Assembly: GCF_009870125.1 (NCBI RefSeq)
Contig: NC_046683.1
Location: forward strand, 37,463,869 to 37,527,868
Length of the DNA: 64,000 bases
Reading direction: 5' to 3'
Source of the DNA: Drosophila pseudoobscura
Lineage: Eukaryota; Arthropoda; Insecta; Diptera; Drosophilidae
The notes beneath the pieces are model-generated. The model was not told the origin of the DNA. It worked only from the letters and a program-made list of their open reading frames with translations, and did no database searches. The translations under genes were made by a program, and so were the position numbers. This document shows positions 20,046-32,500 of the stretch, piece by piece; position 1 is the stretch's first letter, and each line of letters starts with the position of its first letter.

Positions 20046-20996
20046 TGAGAATGCATGTGCACCCATACACTAAAACATGCTGGTGGCAAAACAGAACCAG
20101 ACCTGAGAGAGTTCAAAAAATCTGAAAAAGCATACAATCACATATTTTTGTCGAAACATATTGCGTGTGCACTAACACATGCAAAGATGTTCTCTCTGCG
20201 CTCTCTCTCTCATGATGACGTCACTCTGGGGTACTGAACGCGCTAGCCAGTGTGTGACGCTTTCGTTGTATGAACTGGCACATCTATGTATGTATATACT
20301 GTATGGTTATTGGCCATACATAACCTACGCGCAGGCCCCATGCGCCTTGTAGTGTGGTGCATAGAGGGCATAGAGATCCGGTCCAATATTTTGTAGCATA
20401 GTGTAGCTTCCATTTTCCTTCTTTTTTGGTTCCTTCTGAGCCCTGCTATTCCTATGTTACTTTCATTAACTCCGAGGCAGTCCTGCCTCGATAGCCGTGA
20501 ACGCGAAAGTTCCCAAAACTTAATTTATTTTGCTGGTTGAAAATGAAAAAAAAGGTTTATAATAGTAACAACAAAAACAAAACAAAAATAGAAAAAAATA
20601 CCCCAAACCTTTCAAATATCCCCCCCTTTTTTAGCTGTTTCCACAGCTTCAAAACGAAAGGCGCCTTTCAGCGAGGGACCACTGTACTGAAGCTGTAAGT
20701 GACCCAATTTCCCTTTTCTGCTTTGCGTCGGCATTCGTAAAATTCTAAAAGGCATGCGCAGCGGCCAACCGCTGCTGATAAGAGAGAGCAACGATTGCGT
20801 TAAAAACACACTCGAAGCTTTTCGTTCTCGTAGTTGCCAATTCTGCTTTAAGCTTGCATTGCTCGCATTCCATGAATTTCTCTAATGCATTGAAACCTTA
20901 CCGAAAAATACACTAAGCAACAAGAAAAAAAAAAAAAACAGTTAAAAAGTTTTAATTTAATTTCGTTTTAGATTTTCATTGCGGATCGCTGGTCTG
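20046..20996. other. Non-coding stretch, no gene seen
   Basis: No domain-bearing frame. The sequence TACAGTGGTCCCTCGC on the minus strand side near 20672-20690 looks like one end of a TA-inserting DNA transposon, but no partner end was found. Confidence 0.4.
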
Positions 20997-21275
20997 ACGT
21001 ACGCTGCTTCGATAATTTGGCGGATTTTGATTTTTCTATGTATTAATATTAATTTCCTTATATCTTTATTATATTCATATACCCTCTCGTTCATATATAC
21101 ATAGATCTATAACTTTCCTCTTTATCCTTTAGGATTAAGCCCCATTTTTTTTAATTCCATTAATTTTTCTACTCTCCTTGATTTGCCTAATGGTCGCAAT
21201 TAAATACTTGTGATTGCTGATTTTCTGAAAATGTGGCAAAATGTCTAGTTTTAAGTACCGAGAAATATATTAAAT
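20997..21275 (+). repeat. Direct repeat, copy 1 (also at 23046-23250)
   Basis: GCTGCTTCGATAATTTGGCGG, then TGATTTGCCTAATGGTCGCAAT, and GTGGCAAAATGTCTAG...ACCGAGAAATAT match 23046-23250 in the same orientation. The first copy contains about 60 extra bases near 21085. No coding function is visible. Confidence 0.7.
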
Positions 21276-21479
21276 TTTGTTAGCAATGAATATGGAATAG
21301 ACTTCTAATTTCCCAGTGACATGGTGACGTAATGGGGTAGGGTGAGAATAATAGGGATCTCCAGAACCTTCTCACAACTGTAAATAAGGGAAGGGTGGGT
21401 ACAGAATTTTGTGGGTCGACTACTATCTCAAGACCTCACGCCCGCGATATTTTTGGAACACACAGACGAAAGCCCCTAG

Positions 21480-22100
21480 AACTTTCGGGTACGCCCTAGG
21501 TATGATTGTGCCGTTTCGTTTAGGCTCTGAATAGGCATATTGTTGTTTTCGGAGTTAGCTCCCTGTAGAGTCACGGGATTCTACATTTTTAAAGTTTATG
21601 TAGTAGGAGTCGAGTCGCGGTCAAATTCGGCAAGATTCGGCAATCTGGTAGATATGGCCATTCTCTGTAATTGTGCGTTTTTAATTTTCTTCTATTTTCA
21701 AAATTGTGGTTGCCACAGATTTTCGTCCTTTGTGGTGTCGGAAGGGGGTGGGGCGAAATTTGAAAACATACTTGTAGCAGTGAGCACTCTACAGTGAGCA
21801 AAAAGAAATAAACTTGTAACAGTGAAATATTATAAATAGTTTTGTAGCAGTGAGAGCTCTACAGTTCGGACTTATAGTCTCTGAGATCTGTGGATACCAC
21901 CGATTTTCGTCCTTTGCGGGGGCGGAAGAGGGTGGGGCGATGTTTTGATAGCTCAGTATCGAAATCATAGTATTGTGGATAGCAAATTTGTTTGCTCTAG
22001 CTCTTTTAGTCTCTGAGATCTATGTAGGTGCTAATGTTTTGCGCTAAGCAAAGCCGGCTATGATACGTGTGTGTTAGAGAGAGATAGGAGGGCGATAGGA
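21480..22100. repeat. Decayed DINE-1-like sequence
   Basis: It contains two diverged copies of the CCACAGATTTTCGTCCTTTG...GGGGCGA and TTGTAGCAGTGAGxxCTCTACAG motifs, also present at 43.0 and 45.1 kb, plus the CTTTTAGTCTCTGAGATCTA motif shared with 18.13 kb. The repeated segments suggest two tandem or overlapping insertions. Confidence 0.5.
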
Positions 22101-22110
22101 GCCAAAAAAT

Positions 22111-22225
22111 CATGCACTTAATAAGCTATGATTTTTGCCGAAATTCAAGCATTTTATAAGTGATGATTTTTCCCGACGAATCATGCACTTAATAAACGAT
22201 GATTTTTGTCGAAAAATCATGCATT
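22111..22225. repeat. About 36-bp tandem repeat, 3 units
   Basis: Units start CATGCACTTAATAAGCTATG, CAAGCATTTTATAAGTGATG and CATGCACTTAATAAACGATG, each followed by ATTTTTxCCGA. A partial fourth follows. Confidence 0.75.
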
Positions 22226-22279
22226 TATTTTTCCAGTTAGCTTTATTTATGAAAAACTATTATTAATTATTTTCTTAGG

Positions 22280-22820
22280 AGGCCAGAGCTTTGTATTTTT
22301 AGGCTCGTGAGCTCTTCTGAAAATTACTTTTCTTAATGTTGTGAATAGCCTTCCGAATCACTTTTTCTGCTCGCTCGTTGGGTATTTTCATCTTCACCGC
22401 CGCTGAAAAAATATGTGGATAAATTAATTAATTAATTATTATGTTCTTTAAAGTTATTTTTAGACCTGCATTCCAGGACATTGCAAAACTCTTAAAAATT
22501 TTTTAGCGAGCTCTTCGCCGAAGCACCATTTTAGTTGTATTCTAAAATGAGCTTCTCGTCCAGCACATTTTTCAAACTGCATACCATTGATCGGCTCGTC
22601 CCCATTAATTTCCGTAATTTGTTTATCTAATAAAAGAAAATAATGAAAAAATAACAACTAACTTCACATAGAAATCGGTGAGCTCTGGAGTTATGATAGA
22701 GTTGAAATGCTCCAACTCCATCGTCGACTCTATCGGGAACTTCATGGCATTTGGAACTTCATGGTAGCTTGAGAAGAGCCACCGCCTCCGCCAATGTTTC
22801 TGATAACACATCAAATTTTT
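22280..22820 (-). pseudogene. Possible decayed intron-containing gene fragment
   Basis: On the minus strand, short open pieces are separated by intron-like pyrimidine tracts ending in AG: a piece starting MKFPIESTMELEHFN (about 22743 down), a piece GDEPINGMQFEKCAGREAHF (about 22600 down) ending LQCPGMQ, and a piece AVKMKIPNERAEKVIRKAIH after TTTTTTCAG at about 22404. Pieces two and three can be joined at plausible splice sites; pieces one and two do not join in frame. I do not recognise the product. It lies between the arms of the 162-bp inverted repeat. Confidence 0.25.
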
Positions 22821-22885
22821 TTTTCTAAATAATAAAATTCTTCTGAAATATAAACAACAAAATACATGTTAGTGTACATGGATTT

Positions 22886-23047
22886 TTAACTTTCAAATCG
22901 ATAACTTACTTTTAAATGTAATCAACATTTCTTTAGCTATTGTGCATTGTGCACAAAGTAATTAATAATTCATGTACTTGCGCGATATTGGCTGTTCTCC
23001 TGGCACAGGTTCTGTGAAAACAATGTCAATGTTCTTTATTTACCACG
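22886..23047 (-). repeat. 162-bp inverted repeat, right arm
   Basis: Reverse complement of 17841-18002. Its outer edge (CCACG at 23047) runs directly into the direct repeat GCTGCTTCGATAATTTTG. Confidence 0.75.
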
Positions 23048-23250
23048 CTGCTTCGATAATTTTGTCGGATTTTGATTTTTCTATGTATTAATATTAATTT
23101 TCTTATATCTTTATTATATTCATATATTCATATAATTCCATTCATTTTTCTGCTCTCCTTGATTTGCCTAATGGTCGCAATTAAATACTTGTGTTTGCTG
23201 GTTTTCTAAAAATGTGGCAAAATGTCTAATTTAAATACCGAGAAATATAC
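23046..23250 (+). repeat. Direct repeat, copy 2
   Basis: It matches 20997-21275 without the internal extra segment. It ends at the point where Polinton polymerase coding similarity begins. Confidence 0.7.
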
Positions 23251-24398
23251 GGCAAGACATAATTTATTATGAAGGAGTAAGATTACATTTTTCCGGAATC
23301 AAGCGATTCGAATCAGCAAATGAGGATTTTAGCATCAATATTTATGAAGTCGATGAGAATGGAAAAAACGTTGTGGGACCCACAGTGAGGACTAAGCAAA
23401 TTCGGACTCACCACATAAACTTGCTTGGAATTAATAGTGATAATATGCAAATGATGCATTATGCATATATAACGTGCATGAGAAAATTATGTTATTCACA
23501 ACATAGTAAATCCCATAATACTGCATATTTTTGCGAGAACTGCTTGCAATTTTATAGTACATGACACTAAAGAGTGTGGAAAAGTTGCTGCTTTGTATCC
23601 TGGAAAATGACCATATAAATCTTAATGATCCATCAAAATCACCAACTACTATGGCACAGAGCAGCATGTGCAGCATCATTTTATATTGTACATAAATACA
23701 ATACGAAGGTAAATATTTTCACATTCCAGCAAAGGCAATAAACTCATAAACATTATGATTTCGTTATTTCAGGACCGGATTGTATCCAAAAATTTTGTCA
23801 AGCATTTAGGATGAAAACCGATGGACTTTATGAGAAGTACTGGAAGTTCTATAAAAAAAACAAACTACCAGTTTAACATTTGGGATGAGGATTACCAGGA
23901 TCACGGCGTTTGCTATGCCTGCGAGAAACAAATTTCAGATGATAATCGAGAAAAATTCTTTGATCAGTTTACAGGACAATATGTAGGTCCTATTCATAAG
24001 CTGTGTAAACGGACATTTAGATTAAGCGATCCCTTTTTCCCGGTAGTTTTTCATAACTTGTCTCGTTATGATATACATTTATTTGTTACGTCAATAAAAG
24101 ATGAACTAAGACCCATTCCTTGAAATAAAGAGTTATGTATATATTTCGTTAACTCAAATTTGTAAGCACGATGAATCTTGTCTTCATCAGATATATAGAT
24201 TCAAATAGATTTTTAAATTCAAGCTTAGAAAAACTCGCTAGTTATATGAACATAGCGAATTTTAAAATTTTGAAAACTAAATATCAAGGTGAAAAATTTG
24301 ACATGATCGACGAAAGGGAAGATTTCCCTATGATTATTTGGATAGTTTTGAAAAATTTGATGAATCCCAGCTTCCTTCGCGAGATAATTTTTATAATT
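23250..24398 (+). pseudogene. Polinton protein-primed DNA polymerase B, N-terminal part
   Basis: It would replicate the element from a protein primer. Recognisable blocks: HHINLLGINSDN and YFCENCLQFYS (23400-23560), CYACEKQISDD...GPIHKLCK (about 23910-24010), and FHNLSRYDIHLF (24050-24085), which is an exonuclease-type motif (FHNLxxYD). The RFLNSSLEKLA block follows at about 24205. Stops and shifts lie at 23565, about 23860, 24121 and 24330. Between about 23705 and 23770 the bases look like an intron or degenerate DNA. The gene is cut at 24398 by a gypsy LTR and resumes at 36456. Confidence 0.8.
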
Positions 24399-24726
24399 TG
24401 TTAGGTTGTTTTAGTATTATAACCCTACATTTGTATTTACCTTGCTGCTAGCTTATAATTATTAGTGTTAATCTACAATTGTATTTACTATTAACGTTGT
24501 ACGAAATATCGTAAGTATCTGAATAAGTATCGATATGAATAATCATCCGATAGTTCTAGTTCTGCGAACTAGAACTATGCGAGAACTAGATCGGAAGAGA
24601 ACTAGAGATCGGAGCTGGGTTCAATGGCCACTTTTGCTGTATCGACAAGACGGAGAGGTTGGAGAAAATAAAGTGAAATAATAATCTTAAAAAGTATAAA
24701 ACATCCGTGGATTTTCTGCGCCAATA
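24399..24726 (+). repeat. 5' LTR of the gypsy element
   Basis: It starts TGTTAGGTTG and ends GCGCCAATA, 328 bp. TATAAAA occurs at about 24696. The primer-site region that follows reads CTTCAGAAGTGGGATCG; the tRNA is not identified. Confidence 0.8.
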
Positions 24727-24822
24727 ACTTCAGAAGTGGGATCGTAGCCCTTTAAAGAATCTGCCTACATAAGTATTTGTCTACTGGCATCCCCGACAAC
24801 GAGTATTTTCCACATTTTATAA

Positions 24823-26730
24823 ATGGCTGAGGAAACCATGGCAAACATTGACAAAGAAAAAATTGTAGAGTGGTTGCTGGAGAAGGAGATCATTTTTCCA
24901 GCCAGCGCAACACTAAGGCAACTTCGCAAGCTTGCCATAAGTGGTGGAATGGACGAAGTTTCTGAAAGTCTGGTGAATAAATCGGATATTGAATCGGAGG
25001 AAAAAGTGTCTGAAAATGAGCAGATCGACGATATGAAAGAAGAATTACTTGACGCCGCAATAAGGGTTGCTGAGAAAATGAAGAAACTGGCTGCCTTAAT
25101 GGTAATGGACAACTATGTGACCGATGACATCCGAATGGTCAAGCAACTTATTGCCCCTTTTTCTGCCAGTGAAAATGATGAAGCCTCTGAATGGGTCTTG
25201 AATTTTGAACGGATTTGAGGAGGCGTGAACGAAAGCAGCAATTTTAAGCTTCGTTGTGTGCGCATGTTGATGAAGGCGGGAACAGAGGCGGACTTGTTCA
25301 TGCGTGTCGACAAATCAAAGACTTACGACGAGTTTAAAGGAAACTTCCTAAAAACTTTTGGCCGCAGCAATTCAACTGCCGACGTGGTACTCCTGTTGAA
25401 GGAAACCTTTTTCAACCCGGGGAAAAACTCCGTAATGGGATATATTCTTCGCATGGAAGAAATTGCTATGCGTGCCGACATCGAAGAGAAATTGACAGTG
25501 CAGTTCATCATTGATGGTTTTCGTGATCGATCTTCCAGTATCGCCTTATTGTATTCAGCGTCGACCATCGGAAAACTTAAGGAGCTAGCTCGACAATACG
25601 AGGCTTTGAGGAAGAGTACCCAGACGAATTTTAGGCGCACTGGGATAACCGCTTCCGGAAATGACCGGAACCAGGGGCGCTGCTATAATTGTTCATCACA
25701 TGGCCATTATGCTTCATCGTGTCCCGCACCTAAGCGGGAGAAGGGATCGTGTTTCCAGTGTGGATCCATGCAGCACCAGGTGAAGGATTGCCAACAGAAG
25801 CCTATGTCAACCCAGCGATCCGTGGGTACAGCCAGCAACCCGCCGATGGACGACAGAGAGGAGAACAATATTTTTGTTCCTATTGTTAATCAGGTAGGGG
25901 TATATTTTTACACTGATATAAAACGCAGGTATCAAATTAAATTTCTTTCTGGCATGTTGGACACCGGTAGCGCTATTAATTTGATGCAGCGCTCGGCGAT
26001 ACCTTATGAAAATTTTGATGGTGTACTAAGACCGACAGAGTATTTTGGAGTTAACGGCTCGAGAATAAGCATTTTTGGAAAAATAATTGTCAATTTAGTT
26101 TTTCATAACATTGAAAAAGAACTTATATTTTTCGTTGTACCAAACAACTATATTTCGTATAATGTCCTTCTGGGGCGCAGTTTCCTTGAAAATTATGGAA
26201 TAAAATTAATTTTTGAAAATGAAATTGAAAATAGAGTATTAGTGAACAGTGACTTAGATGAAAATAGAGTATTAGTGAACAGTGACTTAGATGAAAATAG
26301 AGTATTAGTGAACAGTGACTTAGATGAAAATAGAGTATTAGTGAACAGTGACTTAGATGAAAATAGAGTATTAGTGAACATTGAGAGTGACCAAATTGAA
26401 AATGTAGTATTGACAAATAGAGACAGTGAGATGATGTTATCAGATATCAATAATAATGGATTATTGAAGGATGAAAATTATGAGAATAAGATTAGTGTCC
26501 AATTGAATTGTAATAACATTGACCTTTTATTGAAAGATAACGAGCAAAAGCATATGGCAAGTGAATCATTAGAAAGAACCAACTTAGATATACCGTATAT
26601 ATATAGTATTGAAATAACAAAAGAAGAGGACAGCTATAATATCGACCCAAAGCGAACTGATAAAGAACGTAGTAAATTCATGGAATTGATAAAACTTAAC
26701 TATTCAGACTTAACTAACATTCCAACATAA
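24823..26730 (+). pseudogene. Gypsy gag-protease, one internal stop
   Basis: It starts MAEETMANIDKEK. A TGA at 25216-25218 splits it, and the same frame continues immediately. The capsid-type region (25225-25640) is followed by two CCHC knuckles, CYNCSSHGHYASSC and CFQCGSMQHQVKDC (about 25682-25785). An aspartic protease follows, with GMLDTGSAINLM at about 25954-25989. The C-terminal part carries an 11-residue repeat, then an acidic tail. Gag would package the RNA and protease would process Gag-Pol. The stop is a single base change from an Arg codon (CGA to TGA). Confidence 0.8.
26227..26385 (+). repeat. 33-bp in-frame minisatellite (ENRVLVNSDLD)
   Basis: Four full units start with GAAAATAGAG at 26227, 26260, 26293 and 26326, with a partial fifth. 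The copies are identical or almost so, implying a very recent expansion. It sits between protease and the gag-pol boundary. Confidence 0.9.
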
Positions 26731-26737
26731 CTACGAA

Positions 26738-28377
26738 ATGAATCTCAAACTTAAATCAGAAGAACCTGTACGCACTGTTCCGAGAAGACTTTCATATCAG
26801 GAGAAGAAGGAAGTAGATACCCAAATAGATGAACTATTGAAAAAAGGCTTCATAAGAGAAAGTAAATCGCCTTACAGCTCTGCAATAGTATAAGCTAAGA
26901 AAAAATCAGGGGAAAAAAGAATGTGTGTAGATTACAAACAGCTTAATAAGATTTGCATTCGTGATGGATATCCATTGCCACTAATAGACGACTGCTTAGA
27001 GAGATTAGAAGGGAACACAATTTTTACACTTTTAGATTTGAAACACAGTTATCACCAAGTAAAAGTAGCAGAAAGTTCGGTGCAGTATACAGCATTTGTC
27101 ATACCTAGCGGACAAATGAATACACAAGAATGCCTTTTGGGCTTATGAATGCACCAGCAGTATTTATGAAATTTTTTAATTTCATTTTACAACCATTAAT
27201 TCGCGAAGGTAATGCAGTAGTTTATATGGACGATATCGCTATAGGTTCCAAGTCGTTGAACGAACATCTTATAACAGTAAGTAGAGTTTTAAGAATTCTC
27301 GCAGAATATCGACTAGAAATTAAGGTTAGTAAATGTCAATTTAATTATGAAAGTATTGAGTTCTTGGGATATACCCTTTCTGGTAGGGGAATAAGCCCAA
27401 ACTGTGAGCACACAGCAACCATTAAGCATCTGCCATTGCCAAAAGATCGCCATGAAATGCAAAAGGTTTTGAGATTATTCTCTTATTTTAGGCGTTTCAT
27501 CCCTGCTTACTCAAGAATAGCAAAACCATTACAAGAACTTACAAAACCTGGAACTAAGTTTGAGCTTCAAGACAAATGCATACAAATTTTTGAATATCTT
27601 CGAGAAAAACTGATTTCGTCACCAGTATTAGCTCTGTATAATCCAAATCGAAAAACAGAATTGCATTGTGATGCAAGTAGTGAAGGCTTTGGTGGAATTT
27701 TGTTGCAGAAACAAGATGACAATAAGTTTCACCCAACAGCATATTTTTCACAGAGAGCGACAAAACTAGAGGCAAGATACGAAAGTTTCAAGCTGGAAAC
27801 GTTAGCTGTGATCTATACATTGAGGAAATTTCGAATTTATTTAGAAGGGATTCCGTTTAGAATTATAACAGATTGTAACTCAGTAGTTTTATGTTTAGGA
27901 AAGGGGCGTCTTCATTCAAATATCGCCAGATGGGCCATAGAGCTAGCAAATTATAATTACACTTTAAAACATCGTAGTGGAAAATATATGTCCCATGTGG
28001 ACACCTTAAGTAGATATCCTTCAGCGCTTAATCAAGATTTTGAATATGAACCAATAGTGACAATTCATGAAAGTGATAACAAAGACCGAATAGTTTCCGT
28101 GATTGAGTGCGACGACATTAATCTTCAGCTTCAGATAACACAAAACAGGGACAACCATATAGGAAAATTAAAAGAACAATTGGAGCATGGACCTGTTAAG
28201 AAATTTTCATTGAGCGATGGAATTGTTTATAAAATAGGTGAGAACGACGTTGAGCTGTTTTATGTCCCAGCTGAAATGGAAACGCAAATAATCAGAAGAG
28301 TTCACGAAAACTTATGTCACTTAGGAACTGAGAAATGTATGAAAGAAATCTTAAGACATTATTGGTTCCCGAATATG
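26738..28377 (+). pseudogene. Gypsy reverse transcriptase-RNase H and start of integrase
   Basis: RT starts near 26738 (MNLKLKSEEPVR). The block CVDYKQLNK lies near 26924. A stop occurs at about 26893 (SSAIV then TAA), and a frameshift lies at about 27115 just before MPFGLMNAP. The catalytic box is YMDD at 27223-27234. RNase H shows LHCDASSEGFGG (27661 on) and the TDCNSV motif. The integrase zinc module begins HENLCHLG (about 28303). The gene is cut at 28377 by the BEL target duplication. It is inactive because of the stop and shift. Confidence 0.85.
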
Positions 28378-28382
28378 AGATC

Positions 28383-28858
28383 TGTTCGGGCGAAGCCCGA
28401 GTGTAAATTTTATACCATTGTTTTATTGCCTATCAATTCACTTTCTTTTCTATTTTGGTCATTATACTAAACTAACGTAACGTAAGCGTAGCTTTATCTA
28501 TGCTCGCTCAGCAACATGCTCTCATTTAATCATCTATTCTTATCTATGCTCGCTCTTGTTATCTTTTCTTTCCTATGCCGTCGCTAAGCCGTCAGCAGCT
28601 GCGCCTGCTCAAACAGTTACCGCTTGATATAGTTGGAGAACAGACCCCTTTTGTCCCCAATCTATTACTTTGGCTCGAGATCGGCTCGCTTGCCTCATCC
28701 AAGTGTTTCACTCTAATACTATTGTAAAAGGCTCTGGCATCTTTGGCCACCCTCAACACACAAAATACCTATAATAAAATTTATAACGTTTTCGGAAATT
28801 AATAATTTGTGAAATTATTGAACAATCATAGTCAGCGAAAAAGCTCGTTGTCTCAACA
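28383..28858 (+). repeat. 5' LTR of BEL element 1
   Basis: It starts TGTTCGGGCGAAGCCCGAG and ends CTCAACA. AATAAA lies near 28772. The hairpin CGGGC-GAA-GCCCG occupies the very start. Confidence 0.9.
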
Positions 28859-28860
28859 TT

Positions 28861-28878
28861 TGGTGACCCCGACGTGAT
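28861..28878 (+). other. Primer-binding site, BEL element 1
   Basis: TGGTGACCCCGACGTGAT, two bases after the LTR. The same sequence follows the LTR of BEL element 2 at 38299. Confidence 0.8.
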
Positions 28879-29117
28879 CGTCAGTAACAATTTGGAGATA
28901 AACAATTATAAACAGTGAAAATTATCCGCTAAACATAACTGTTCGAACGCGAAGCGGTTAGTTCCCATTTCGTCGCGCGCTTGCTTACAAGCACTAATAC
29001 AGCTACGTGCATTAGCGGCTTCGGGTTCGCTGCACTTGCGCTTGCATACCAAAAAAAAAATCAAACGGTTGGTTCTTCGATTCTTCTTTGTGCTTTGCTC
29101 GCTGCTGCCTGTCGAAA

Positions 29118-29543
29118 ATGGATGAGTCTAATGACGTGCCGGAAAACAGGGTGTCTTTTTACAAACTAAAGGCACTCTCAATATACAAAAAAGCCGTTTC
29201 ACTTCGAGAGACGATATTGAATGATGAAAACAACCCAATCAGTGAAGATGCGCTAAGTGTTCATTTAAAATTCTTGGAAAAAATGTCCGACTCATTTAAT
29301 GTTACTCATTCTAATTTAGAAGAGCTTGATGTAAGCGAAATTGGCAGCGACTTAAGCAACAATTTTGACGATTTGGCGATGGAAATCGAAGTTCGTATTC
29401 GCTCAGCACTCCGCAGGACTACCCAGAACATGCCGCATCACTCAACGATACGACCAGAGCTCAACGTTACTGCCTCCGGAAATGTACGGTCACGATATCA
29501 TATTCCTGACATTAAACTTCCCACCCCGTGGAGGTTATACTGA
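29118..29543 (+). pseudogene. BEL element 1 gag, N-terminal part (frameshifted)
   Basis: It starts MDESNDVPENRVSFYKLKAL, with a predicted helical, charged N-terminus, then the start of the DUF1759-type region (YHIPDIKLP). At about 29525, within CCCACCCCGTGG, the frame shifts so that it ends at a TGA at 29541-29543, while the homologous sequence continues (GGYTEWAGFYSMFS) in the +1 frame at 29521-34374. A one-base gain in the C run would explain it. Programmed frameshifting is not usual for this family at this site. Confidence 0.75.
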
Positions 29544-32500
29544 GTGGGCAGGCTTTTACTCGATGTTTAGCACAGTAATAGATCAGGAGCCCTTTCTATC
29601 AAAGATTGAGAAGTTCCAGCACCTGCGCTCATGTTTGGATGGACCTGCCCTGGAGGCTGTTCGCTCTTTGGAAGTATCGGAGAGCAATTATGATATTGCA
29701 TTGTACATTTTAAACAATCGTTTCAATAATAAACGTTTAATCTTTCAGGCACACGTCGCTGAGATTCTGAGGCATGAGAAGGTTGAAGATGGGTCAACTA
29801 CAAAGCTACGTACTTTATCGGACAAGCTTCATTCTCACATGAGAGCGCTTAGATCGATGGGTACCATGGAGGAAATAGCTGGATGCATCATCGTTAACTC
29901 CACATACAAGTATCTCGACTCTGATACCAGGACCAAATGGGAGGAGCTGTCACCCCCTAACGTCATACCAACATGGGACCATTTTTCGGCTTTTTTGGAG
30001 AGGAGATGTCAAGCCATGGAGACCATGGATCAAGCTATGTCGATTCAAATCCATAGCAGTCAGGTTGGAAAACATAAACGAATCACTCATTCAAAACACA
30101 GTCTTGTTGCTACAAATACAATCGTATTGGAATGCGTGTTCTGTGATAATAAAGGGCATAACATTTACAGCTGCACTCGCTTTGGAAACCTTTCGCCATC
30201 TTTGCGTCTTAGAGAGGCAAGGAAGCTTAGAGTTTGCTTCAACTGTTTGAAGAAGGGACATCGGAATACCTCCTGCAGTTCAGGCTCTTGTCGCACATGC
30301 GGTGAAAAGCATCATACCCTTTTACATATCAACAATCCGCTGCCTACGTCAGTTAACACGGAACCTGCAAACGCTACTACGTCTCCTATTCAGACAGACT
30401 TATGCCCAGGCCCCAATCTTTCAAGTTCTCTTGTTGCCGCTTCATCACCATGCTCGCCTCCTGCTCAGAATCTTAGCTCAGACGTAGTGCTTCTAGCCAC
30501 GACAGTCATTATGATAAAGAGTCGAGTTGGTGATCTTCTTCCTTGCCGGGCTCTTCTGGATTCAGGCTCTCAGATTAATTTAATAACCTCTCGCTTTGCT
30601 CAGAGGCTTCAGCTGAAACGAGCCAAAGGGTCGGTATCAGTATCGGGTATCGGCGCTGATTCTGCATTTCACACGGAAGGTTCAGTTAATTTGGTCATTC
30701 AATCCAGGACTTCCGATTACTTCACGAGTCTCACAGCTCTCGTTGCTCCACGTATAACAGGAAACCAGCCTGCTTCTTCATTTGATGTATCCAAATGGGA
30801 AATGCCATCCAATATCAGCCTTGCTGACCCACACTTTAACAAATCTCAGCGCATCGATGTACTTATTGGAGCCAGCTTATTTTACGACATTTTATGCGTT
30901 GGACAGATCAAATTGGAGAGGGGACTTCCTATAATACAAAAAACCCGTCTCGGCTGGGTTGTCACAGGTGGAGGTCAGTACTCCCGCAGCTCAGTGCTCC
31001 TAGCTGCCTCTAGTTCGACGGAATTGAGTCAAACGCCTACCGTTGGTTTGGATGAGCTAGTGCGAAGGTTCTGGGAAGTGGAAAACTGCCACGGTCCCGC
31101 TACAGAAGCAACAAAGGAGGAAATTGCTTGCGAGGAACATTTCAAAAAACATTGCGGTCGGCTTCCAAGTGGCGAATATTGCGTTCAATTGCCTTTAAAG
31201 CTGAGTGACAGTCTTCTTGGAGATTCTTATCAACAAGCCTATCGCAGATTTCTCAATCTAGAGCGCAAGTTGGTTCGCAAACCGCTTCTCAAGGCCCAAT
31301 ACGCCGCATTTATAAAGGAATACGTCGATTTGAATCACATGTCCCCTGTCAAAAGTGACGCACTTAAACAATGCAAATTTTTTCTTCCTCATCACTGCGT
31401 CTTAAGAGAAGACAAAACCACCACAAAACTCCGAGTAGTTTTCGACGGATCCGCTTGTACATCTACAGGATATTCCCTCAACGATATATTGATGTCAGGC
31501 CCAACAATTCAGCCAAAGTTAGTTACGACTCTTCTTCGATTTCGTACCTTTCGTATAGCATTGACTGGTGACATTTGTAAAATGTATAGATGCGTCCGTG
31601 TCTCGCCCCAAGATAGTTTTCTGCAGTGCATACTGTGGCGTGACTCACCCCTCGAGGAGCTAAGGACATTCAAGCTGGATACCGTGACCTATGGAACGAA
31701 ACCAGCAGCATTTCTGGCCGTCCGTTCTATGCACCAACTAGCGGCAGACGAGAGTTCGTCATATCCAATTGGCTCTGAAGTTGTGCTGCGGGACTTTTAC
31801 GTGGATGATTTGCTAACGGGGGGAGATACTACAAATGAGGTGCTGGAAATAATTCGCCAGGTGTCAGGACTATTAGCCAAAGGAAATTTCAAGATCAGAA
31901 AATGGTGTTCCAACGATACATATGTACTCGATCAAACACCCTATGAAGATAGGGAAACATTTGTTAAATTTACTGATGGCAGCGATGTAACCAAGACGCT
32001 AGGTTTAGCATGGAATCCCACTTCGGATGAGCTATTATTTTCATTCTGTCCCAATCAAGTCCCTTCGAAACCAACTAAGCGAGTTGTATTGTCAACTATT
32101 GCACGATTTTATGATCCACTCGGACTTATAGGGCCAGTTATTACTAAAGCAAAAATATTTCTACAGCAGCTGTGGAAAGAAAAGCTTCATTGGGATGAAA
32201 GTCTGCCAGTCTCCTTACGCACAACTTGGATCAACTTTATTCAGCAGTTTGACTCTATGCAACAAATTTCTTTCCCGCGCCTATCATTCCTTCGAAGCAG
32301 CAACCTTGAAATGCATGGATTTTGTGATGCCAGCATGAGTGCTTATGGAGCTTGCATCTACGCTGTTTCGCAAGGCGACAATGGAGTCAAGGCAAATCTT
32401 CTATCTTCCAGATCTCGTGTAGCGCCACTGAAGACTATCACAATACCCAAGTTGGAATTATGTGGTGCAGCGCTACTCGCTCAGCTTATGCATGAAGTGT

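Noticed and set aside
20672..20690. GTACAGTGGTCCCTCGC as the end of a pogo-like transposon.
   Set aside because: Only one end is found, with no transposase and no TA-flanked partner.
24588..24599. AGATCGGAAGAG, resembling a sequencing adapter, also at 36317.
   Set aside because: It is followed by A where the adapter has C, sits at the same position in both gypsy LTRs within related AGAACTAG repeats, and so is natural LTR sequence.
29118..29543. Programmed frameshift between BEL gag and pol at 29525.
   Set aside because: The shift lies within the gag core, not at a gag-pol boundary, and no slippery site with a structure is evident. Mutation or sequence error is simpler.
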